Positions 55,195 to 64,000 of a stretch of 64,000 bases of DNA are shown here, piece after piece. The notes under the pieces are model-generated. The model worked only from the letters and a program-made list of their open reading frames with translations, did not search any database and was not told the DNA's origin. This stretch comes from Mactromeris polynyma. Its lineage: Eukaryota > Mollusca > Bivalvia > Venerida > Mactridae. Location of the stretch: contig JASFXZ010000026.1 in the NCBI GenBank assembly GCA_032209605.1, positions 3,162,001-3,226,000 of the forward strand. Reading direction: 5' to 3'. Numbering within the stretch: position 1 is the stretch's first letter; the number at the start of each line of letters is the position of its first letter. The position numbers and the translations under genes were made by a program.

Positions 55195-55830
55195 GCATAA
55201 ACAAAATTTCTCAATATTTTCAGTTTTGTATTATCAGCATTTTCTCAACACGTATACAAAATTATATTGAACATTAAAATGAATAACGGGACATACAGAC
55301 CTGCAGCACGCATATCAACATCATATATAACGTCGTATTGTGATTTTGATTATTACATTAGAACGTCAAATTATTGTATAATAGTCTCCGATTTAATGGG
55401 AAAATCGTCGTATATGACAATAATTCTGATTATGTTCCTTTATGTAACATTTTTATTCTCACTCCAGCAATTAATTTTACTTAAACAGGCTTTGTATCAG
55501 ATTTTATTTAATAAATGGAATTGCTGCAGTGCCTAAGTCTTACCAACAAAAGTTTTCTATGTTTATGAAATACCTAGTGACTGTTAGTGCATGTTGTTGC
55601 CTTGAACAACTGGCTCATAATGTCTGTCCCATATTTTTAATTTGGTCGTTCGGTTTCATCTAATAATGAACTTGGGTACAATATTTTACCAGAAATAAAT
55701 GTTTTCATTTGTCTTCACACATATATCACCGACAGCAGTTGTACTGGGATGAATTTGTATCTCTCAGTAGACAATATTCATTTTTGCCATTTCCCAGTAA
55801 GTCTCGAAATTTGATACAGGTGGATACAAT

Positions 55831-55974
55831 TACAGTAAAACCTCTTATTCAGGTGGTCTTAATATTGAGGTTGAATATATCGCAAAAAAATAAAAATGGA
55901 CTTTTTAAATAAAAAATTGTGTTCTTAAAGGTGGTATTATTATTGATGTGGTGTTTATGTGAGGTTTTACTGTA
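55831..55974. mobile_element. Palindromic MITE, family A (copy 6)
   Basis: TACAGTAAAACCTCTTATTC to GTGAGGTTTTACTGTA, 144 bp. Located shortly after the PDE9A stop, so it may fall in the 3'UTR. Confidence 0.85.
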
Positions 55975-57000
55975 TGTAATAGATACAGGGAAGTATTGTT
56001 TTCAGGAATAAATCAATATTTATTTTTGCTCTTCTTTTTGGAAAAAAAACCCAAAGAGTTATTGTTGCCTTTTTTCTCAGTTTCTGAGCAAGTGAAAGTC
56101 CCAATGATAAGGTAACATGAATCCTTGCATTGCTCTTGTTTGTTATTATTTGAGGTTGATAAAAAATGATTATTTGTTAATTTGTTGTTTGATTTATTGA
56201 GTAATATTTCAAAGGAGGCCCAAATATGACTTGAGATTGTTGCTGATTTTAAATGTGTTGTATTTTTCATATATTACTCATTCATATATTACGGGGTATA
56301 TTAGATATGACAAGGGACATAGTCAGAATGTCTCAGATTTATCTATCAATTACTGAAGATGTACTGAGATATTTGAAGGCGGCTATTGAGTTGTTACTGT
56401 AAATATTAATTGTTATATTATGGCATTGTTACCACAGAGCTTATTTTCTCATCAGTCAATAGATATATCCATTCCACCTTCCCTGACAGAAAACGAGAGA
56501 AAAATCTATATATTAATGAATTCTTCATCCCTGTCTCTTGGTCAGTGATATCAGGCTTTCCCTTTTTTTTAATTTTGCTAAAATTCCTGGAACTGTCACA
56601 AATCCTAAAAAAGTCCCAATTTTTCTAAATTCCTAATGTTCATGGGTTTTTTTCAAAGTGAATGTTGATTCAGTTAGATTTGCTTTGCTTGTTTATATAA
56701 CTGTATTTTTCTAGTTTTTTTAATAATATTTAATTATATTGTTCTAGTTCTAATGAAACAATGGCTTTTCATACAGTTCACCAGTGCATCGTGAGCTTCA
56801 GTTTGGTACTGGCTGTGACTGGTGTACAAATATTTGACCTTTAAGTACACAGCCAAGGCCAACTGAAGATTATTGAGCACTGGTAATCAACTATGATTTC
56901 TTATATACGTGAGTTGATATTGTCTCAACATTTCAGAGGTAAGTGGGTTCCTGAAACAGCCCTAATATTTTAGGATGGAGTCCTAAAATTCCTAATCTAA

Positions 57001-57097
57001 GCCCTAAAATTAGAATAGCCCTAAAATTAGAATAGCCCTAAAATTAGAATAGCCCTAAAATTAGAATAGCCCTAAAATTAGAATAGCCCTAAAATTA
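57001..57097 (+). repeat. 17-bp tandem repeat, about 5.7 copies
   Basis: Perfect repetition of GCCCTAAAATTAGAATA at 57001, 57018, 57035 and so on. Confidence 0.97.
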
Positions 57098-57854
57098 CCC
57101 CTAATATTTTTTTCATCTGAAGCTGCTGGAAACCCTGTCACATCAGATTTGTGTTTATAATTTCTAAATGTCTATGAAACATAAATTTTAATTGGCAAAA
57201 TGATAAGGTTGTGTTGACTAATTAGAAAATAAGTTATGTGTATTGTTATGAATAATTATTAGCCTGATATTCATTATGTGTAATCAACTAATCTCTCATG
57301 CCAGTATCATTTTGTACAATATTTGTTAATATGTTTTGAACTCATATTCATTGATTATTTACTCAGACATATTTTTTGTGAAATATTTTATTATTAAATG
57401 TTTTATGTTGTGTTATAAATATTTGTATTACATGTTTTGTTTCCCTGTGATCTCCCGTTTGGATTTCCCAAACATTGTTTTAATGAAAAATATTTTTTTT
57501 CTGATTTGAACAAAATGTTTTCATGACTGTATTTGACTACCGGTATGTATGTGTTTTTGTTGCTCATTCAGTTAACTGATTGCTATTTTGCCCTAATTAG
57601 ACCTTGTTTATTGGATATTATTATCATATTTCTCTGTGCCCATAATGTTAGAGCGGGCACTTTGGATGTTTGTCCACCGCAATAGCTAGAAAACTCACAT
57701 AATTGACAAACACCATACCCCAACTCGTTAGGAGCTATAAAATTGGAAAATTTAGACTAAACTTTCCAATGGTATATTGGATTAGAAAATCAAACAAGCA
57801 ATTATGTCAGATGGACAGTTTCAACAGCATTTTCTATAAAATGTTTGCATAGCG

Positions 57855-58075
57855 CATCGGCTTTACTCGCAATTCAGGTTAGGTAACTCTGTGTTTCACA
57901 TCGACTTTACTCGCAATTCAGGTTAGGTAACTCTGTGTTTCACATCGGCTTTACTCGCAATTCAGGTTAGGTAATTCTTTGTTTCACATCGGCTATACTC
58001 GCAATTCAGGTTAGGTAACTCTTTGTTTCACATCGGCTTTACTCTCAATTCAGGTTAGGTAACTCTTTGTTTCAC
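57855..58075 (+). repeat. 44-bp minisatellite, 5 copies
   Basis: Unit contains CATCGGCTTTACTCGCAATT and CAGGTTAGGTAACTCT.TGTT; starts are about 44 bp apart from 57855. Confidence 0.95.
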
Positions 58076-58744
58076 TCGATACGTTTCTGATATTTATTTT
58101 GTACAGTACTGAACCTGTTTACAGCTGTACACGTCCGATTAAAGACTGCTATGTGCATTTATTTGAACAAATACTGCACCAGATATGTTACTGCAATCTT
58201 GATCTACTTAATGTCCCGATATTGGTACTTAAAGCTTTCAGTATAATATTTATCCCAGTTTCTAGTACTGACAAGTGCTGTTGTAGAACTTCTGAGAGTG
58301 TACTTGTTATTTTATTTTGTATCACATGTTTCTAATTGTGACAAATTATTTTTTTTGAAGAATTACTGGGTCTTGCCTACTCCAGAGATTTGATGACTAA
58401 ATGTCCTCTTATTTGTATGTAAATCTCAGTCCAGTCTTGTGTCGCTCGAGCGATTTTATAAAATTACGCTTGTCCCTGATTGGTAATGTGATTTTTATGT
58501 AAGAGTGTGGTCATTCGTGTGAAATGGATGTAAAGCCTGTTGTCATGCTAACATAAATGTGGTAATTGTGTGTTTGTGTTGGGGATGTATGATTGTGTCC
58601 CCTGTTAGATGTCATACTATTCAAGTGAACTGTAATGTGAACATTTGTGATAGATCTGAACTTCATGCATTCATGCTATGACCATTGTTTGATGAGGTAT
58701 TGATCATGCTTCTTTAAAGTGCTTGTTAACTTGATAGAGTTCCC

Positions 58745-59065
58745 CTTCATGCTCGTTTTGGTTTAACTATCTAAGTATCTTCAACATTGAAGAGCTTGTT
58801 TTGGTTTAGCTACCTTCAACTATGAAGAGCTCATTTTGTTAAACTATCTTCCCCATTGAAGAACTCGTTTTGGTTTTACTATCTACATATCTTCCATATT
58901 AAAGAGCTCGTTTTGGTTTAACTATCTACATATCTTCCATATTAAAGAGCTCGTTTTGGTTTAACTATCTAATTATCTTCAACTTTGAAGAGCTCTTTTT
59001 GTTAGACTATCTTCCCCATTGAAGAGCTTGTCTTATAGTTTAACTTTCTTCCATATTGAAGAGTG
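58745..59065 (+). repeat. About 43-bp degenerate minisatellite, about 7 copies
   Basis: Units contain GAGCTCGTTTTGGTTTAACT and ATCTTCCATATT. The central copies are 43 bp apart (58861, 58904, 58947); the outer ones are shortened and diverged. Confidence 0.9.
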
Positions 59066-59761
59066 CATTTGTTAAATATTTTGTTTCATTAATTTTATAC
59101 CAGTTTTATATTACATTGTTTATGGCCTCTGCCCTCTCACGGATATCTCCCTGTAGATTTTGCTGTTATTTTGAGTGTATTAAAAATCATATCTTTTCTT
59201 AGTAAATGTTCAATTGCTAAGAAATTCATCTAAATATGGAAAACTGTATGTACAGATGTTGAATGCTATTTCATGTTTCATTATTATGCTGACAATAAAT
59301 GCATGCGTGACAGGACTGTTGTATAATTGATACATTTATTCAGATGGTTAAATAGACAAGTGGTATTTTAATCTTGAAAGAATTATTAAAATTATAGTTG
59401 CTTGGCCACACATTTTCATGGATAAATACAAGACCGTCTTGTATACTTTTACATGAACTCATTAGCAGGTAATTCTCAGTGTACAATGCTTTTATAAAAT
59501 GCTGAAATATTTTTTCTGTGTTCAGAAAAAATAAATAGTGTTAATAGGATTAGATGTATATATCTCCCATAAACATAAAAACCTCATCTCTTCTATGTAT
59601 ATGAAGTTGATTTTCAGTTTGGCATATTCAATGTACGGCAATAAATGGCACTTTGAAAACGGTCGAAGCTATCATTTTCAAATAAAGATTATTACTAATG
59701 CATTTTTATCAGGGTTGTATCTAATTTTGTTCACATCAAATGATCTTGCTTTAACTATGTG

Positions 59762-60321
59762 TACAGTAAAACCTCTTTTAAAAACCACAGAGAAGTTAAG
59801 GCCAACTTAGTATTATGATATTTTCCTGGAACTGCATGCTATTTATTTTTTTCTTCCATATTTTACCTTCATAGCCTGAGGGCCCGGAATATAACGGGTA
59901 CACTCGGCACTTAAAATATAATGTTCACTCGTATTGCTGATACTGAATATTTTAGTGCAGAAAATGCATAAAAATGTCAAATAAGTGCTGAATATTCTAA
60001 GAGATTTGAGTGTAAAATGCCATCTAAGAGTACCGGTAATTATAAAGTTTGAAAGTAGAATGTGGCACGAAATCTCTATAATTACACACATATCTCATAA
60101 TCACACTAAAATATACAAAAAAAATATTTAAGAATATTAACACTCTATCGACATTTTCATGCATTTTCCGTCCCCATATTTCCACTATCAGTCTCATAAA
60201 GTGAATTTTACAAATCGAGTACTGAGTCTTAGTATCGGTTATCCCTGGGACCAGACTACCCCAAAACTAAGATTGACTTTCTTCGGGAACAATGGCGATC
60301 ATATTATTGAGGTTTTACTGT
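59762..60321. mobile_element. Possible long family A-type element
   Basis: TACAGTAAAACCTCTTTT at 59762 and TTATTGAGGTTTTACTGTA ending at 60321 are inverted termini of family A, 560 bp apart. The interior (with CCTGGGACCAGACTACCCC near 60245) is only partly like the short copies. It could be a longer member or two broken copies. Confidence 0.45.
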
Positions 60322-60457
60322 ATATTTGTACAGCATTATACTATTGCTTTATATTATTTATTTAACCATAACTGTATCATATCCAAGCTTTCTGACTGGC
60401 TGATTACAATGGCATTGTATTATGGTTGAATATAAGGTGTTGTTTCTTATATATATA

Positions 60458-60592
60458 TACAGTAAAACCTCAATAATAAGGCCACTCTTGGGACCCTTGA
60501 AGATTGGTCTTAATATTGAGGTGGAATATAGAGAAAATCTGTGAAAATGGACTCGTAACTTTGAGGTGGTCTTTTAGTGAGGTTTTACTGTA
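60458..60592. mobile_element. Palindromic MITE, family A (copy 7)
   Basis: TACAGTAAAACCTCAATAAT to GTGAGGTTTTACTGTA, 135 bp, preceded by a TATATATA run. Confidence 0.85.
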
Positions 60593-61088
60593 CATTGATA
60601 TACGTGCAAATATGGATATACAATGTACTTACCAGGGTTTTGTTATCAATTTTGTTTAGTTCACAAGCTGTGCAAGTTTCTTCTTGTTTTTTTGTGTCAT
60701 TTATATAATTATATATTATATTATGCAGACCTCAAAAATCTGTGCTTTAATGTGCAAATATATACAAATATTTTTATTATTCTGTATAATTATATCTACT
60801 GTATTATGTGGAATTTTTGTGTTTATTTTTGTTTATTTTGTAGTTCACAAATTTATGTCCCTCTAATCTATCATATTTTTATATTATTTTGATTAACAAA
60901 CTGCTGGCGTATTGAAGTCTCATTTATTTAAACATTTTTGTGTTTTATGACATGCTGGGTACGAAATTAAGATTAGTATGGTCCAAAAATTATGATAGTA
61001 CTGCATGTTGGATGTTTATTATAAACTGTACATCAAACTGCCAGATAAAAATATCATTATTACAGCTGGGTACAGGGCTCTAGAAATT

Positions 61089-61173
61089 GTCCTGAGATAC
61101 GCTTGTCCTGAGATACGCTTGTCCTGAGATACGCTTGTCCTGAGATACGCTTGTCCTGAGATACGCTTGTCCG
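61089..61173 (+). repeat. 16-bp tandem repeat, 5 copies
   Basis: Perfect repeats of TGTCCTGAGATACGCT within the left part of the family D element; the seed word resembles its native CTTGTCCGGGAC. Confidence 0.95.
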
Positions 61174-61379
61174 GGACAAGTGTATATGTTGACTTGTCCG
61201 GGACATGGGAAGCCAGATGCTCTAAAATAGAAACAAGATTATTCATTATAAGTAATTGTTCAGGATCCACACTACATATATGTCCCAAGATCCGACAGAC
61301 ACCCTGCATACCATTCAGTTCACAACTGTTACATGTTAATTCCATTTTGTGGATGTCATTTATATTGCATTGAGTCCTG

Positions 61380-61641
61380 GGCTGCGTTTCATCAAAAATC
61401 CTAAGTATGAAAAGATAGGAGCGAAACTTTCTGGAAGGAATAAGTCATGTTTGCTCAATATGTTTCAAACATTTTGAAGTGTAAATATCCTTAATATTTC
61501 ATATTCTTTAAGATTAAACTAAAATTTGGTTGAACCTTGTTTTTTAAATTCATGTAACAAAACATGCTTTAATTGGCTTAGGTGTGAAAAGTGTACTTAG
61601 GAGTGAAAAGCGCACCTAGAACGTTTGATGAAATGCAGGTC
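61380..61641. mobile_element. MITE nested in a family D element
   Basis: 262 bp with inverted ends: GCTGCGTTTCATCAAAAATC on the left and CGTTTGATGAAATGCAGGTC on the right; the subterminal AAGTATGAAAAG and CTTAGGAGTGAAAAGC are also related. Confidence 0.75.
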
Positions 61642-64000
61642 TTTATAACAGATTTGCCCTGGACTAAGTTCAAGAATCAGCTATTAGACTTGTCTGGGCT
61701 GTCAGACTTAGTGGATTTCTGGAGCCCTGCAGGTAATTTGAATAAGTATATGTTAGGTATGTTCCAAGGTTGTTGATGTGCTCTGCTGAGTACCATGCTG
61801 GGATATAACTAATTTACAACAGTATTCTCAGTACATACTCAAGAGCGAGGTATTTTACATACACAGTTGTGACTTCCTTTCCCAGGGATACGGAGGATAC
61901 TTGTGGTGCAGTAAAAGGAAAAAATCAACGTTTCTTGTAAAATTGATGAATCGCTGATGTCGTCATTTTGTTTATTATTATTTATTTTACTCAAGTGTCA
62001 AAAATGTTGTGTAAATGTTGCCAAAGATTGTACGTTTGTATTTTATTTGTTACTGCCATGGAGATCTGATAAATTTGCTTCATTTTACCTTCTAGGAACA
62101 AATATTGTACAGTTGAACTTTTTGGGCTAGAATTGAAAGGACAGTGCCTGGAAAGAATATATTATGAACATTAATTACTTTGCATCAATTTTAATTCACC
62201 TGAGCACCCAGTATGGATTTTATCCAAACTGTACAGGAATGATCCTTTGGTGGGCCTGTTTCGAAGTTGCATAAATTGTAATGTTAATTGTTAAGTTCTG
62301 TAAAAAAAAACTTGGCCGTCAGAGGGGGTAAATATAAACAACATCTCATCCTATAACTGCTTAGTGGATTTTAAATGAGCCTAGATCAATTTATTGGAAC
62401 ATAAGTCTAATTCAGCCAAAATGGCAGATTACTCAGCTGAGCATTATAGGGCCATCATGGCCCCTCTGTTGCCCAGTACTGGCTTAAACTGGATCAATAT
62501 AAACTGATGTAATGCTGTTGATTCCTTCTGTATAGACGAGATATTTTAAATTCGATAAAATTTGCTGTATATTTTATTATTTTTAGTGTTAGAATTAATC
62601 CGAAGATTTTCCTTCGTCCCCATTAGTAGTGTATCCTTAGCTCATTTTATCCCTGAAATGTTGCAATAACTGAAATTGCAATTGTGTGTCCAATGTGTTT
62701 TCTTTCATTACCCATACATGTTCCAAGCTGCATGAAACCTTCATTTGAGATTTGTCCGTCTTGTCGTACCAAATTTTTTTTGAAAAAAAACGTTACAGAA
62801 TTTAACATTGTATGACAGTCTAGCTCAACTTTCACTGAACATCTCAAATTGCATTTTTTCTGAGGTCAAATATTTCATTTACAGTATGATAAAATTCTGC
62901 TGTAGTCAGTATCACCATTGATAGTCTTGCATAATTATACTGCTGATTCTAGTTACCTATTAGCTCTTTTGATTGTATATAATACTCAGTACATTTAAAA
63001 ACGCACAATTTTTACCAACCATACTTCATTGAATTTCATTTTATTACTTTGGAAACTAATTTTTAATGAAAATACTTGTCGATTGTCATGACATTTGAAC
63101 ACACATGTTGTGTACACATGCAATAACATAGTGTCAAGTTCTTTTTTATGTATCCTAAGTCATTTACAAACAATTTAGAAATCCTGCATTGTGCGTTATT
63201 AAATGTGCTGAGTATACATACTGTAACATATTAACACTCGCCAGAGATTTCACATCGAGACAAAACGCAGTTGAGATGTTCTGTGAAATCAGAGACTGGT
63301 GAATTTGCTTTGATGTTCTTTGAGTGAAATTGCATCAAGAATTATTAGACTTGTTAAAAAATTCGCTCGCCACAATGATTGTTTGGTTTTATTACAGGAA
63401 AAATGTTAAGACATCAGTCCTGCAAATTTTGGCTATAATCATTAACTACTAAATATCACAGGCACCGACTACCTATTGTTGCTCGCAGTTTTGGGGAGAT
63501 ACTGAAATTTTGTCGTCATTTTCACTGGGGATGGTGCCTTGCATGATCAACTTTTGTGTTCTGTAATCTAAATAAAACTCTTAGATAACCGTTCCTGGTT
63601 TACTACACCCTATAAACCTTCAGGTATTAACCAGTCAAAATACCACTTGCTAATTATACCCCACTTCACAATGTCCCATCCTGTCAGGTCACATCGTTTT
63701 CCATGAAACTTCACACAACTTATCTCTCCCAAGCCTAGTTGTGCTTATCATCGAGACATTCTGATTGATGCTTGTTAACAGCCCTTTATTGATTGAACAT
63801 TTCTTTGTCTTGACTGGTGGCCATCTTGAATTTTCTCAAAATATGTCGGACAAAGCGGTATTGCGGAGGGGGGGTAATAATCACCTTCAGTGATAGCTGT
63901 AGTTGTTAGTCATGTGTAGAAAATGTTTGTCTTGTATGACCTATGAATTTTTCAATTATTCAAAGTTCAAATAATGACGGATTTTATATATGTACTGTTC

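Larger units (their letters stand above)
61073..61739. mobile_element. Family D element interrupted by a nested MITE
   Basis: Starts CAGGGCTCTAGAAATTGTCC and ends GTGGATTTCTGGAGCCCTG, giving inverted termini like the ends of 11924-12192 and 29876-30193. Its right part (ACTTGTCTGGGCT, TTAGTGGATTTCT) matches those copies. An unrelated inverted-repeat element (61380-61641) sits inside. Confidence 0.65.
55195..64000 (+). other. Downstream region without recognised genes
   Basis: No coding exon on either strand could be supported. Contains family A MITEs (55831-55974, 60458-60592, possibly 59762-60321), minisatellites (57001-57097, 57855-58075, 58745-59065, 61089-61173), a family D element with another MITE nested in it (61073-61739), and a repeat-like block near 62280-62470. 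The last 1.5 kb shows nothing recognisable. Confidence 0.6.

Noticed and set aside
61019..61345. 108-codon - strand frame
   Set aside because: It crosses the 16-bp tandem repeat and the family D element, and contains repeated SQDKRISGQAYLRT-type stretches; not a gene.

Overview
The window is a metazoan genomic segment: AT-rich, with GT-AG introns, long introns and many interspersed and tandem repeats. The style of the repeats (short inverted-repeat elements, a tRNA-derived SINE, a DIRS retrotransposon, motifs like GGGAAATAACTC) suggests a marine lophotrochozoan, most likely a bivalve mollusc. That placement is inference; the coding content only shows that it is an invertebrate-type animal.

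One host gene is recognisable. It runs on the + strand from about 9.4 kb to 55.0 kb and encodes the C-terminal 442 residues of a high-affinity cGMP-specific phosphodiesterase of the PDE9A family. Eleven constitutive-type coding segments join in frame (9368-9422, 11704-11806, 24109-24248, 26152-26293, 31954-32049, 38626-38748, 40239-40399, 43130-43232, 45958-46062 or 50341-50445, 54343-54489, 54832-54987). They carry every expected catalytic element: HNFKH, HDLDHPG, the DISNE aspartate and the SQIGF glutamine. The N-terminal exons were not found and are probably upstream of the window.

The gene has several unusual features. The 35-residue segment carrying the metal-ligand aspartate exists twice, as two 105-nt phase-0 exons 4.3 kb apart that differ at many silent sites. 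This looks like a pair of old, probably mutually exclusive, alternative exons. The end of the HDLDHPG exon together with its 5' splice site is amplified into 12 near-identical 55-bp tandem copies. The 3' splice site and first part of the 43.1-kb exon are duplicated as an 85-bp tandem. Two more minisatellites stop 42-49 bp before acceptor sites.

The intron between the HNFKH and HDLDHPG exons holds a seemingly intact DIRS-type tyrosine-recombinase retrotransposon on the - strand (about 32751-37485): gag-like ORF, reverse transcriptase/RNase H, tyrosine recombinase, split inverted termini, and an internal complementary region whose two halves match the two outer ends. Gag and RT frames are linked by a canonical A AAA AAC heptamer in the right register for -1 frameshifting.

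The remainder (1-9367, the introns, and 54988-64000) is non-coding as far as can be seen. It is packed with MITE-like elements (pogo/Tigger-like TACAGT...ACTGTA families in about a dozen copies, and several others), a decayed Tc1/mariner transposase, a SINE, many minisatellites, and an unexplained GC-rich island at 21.65-22.27 kb.
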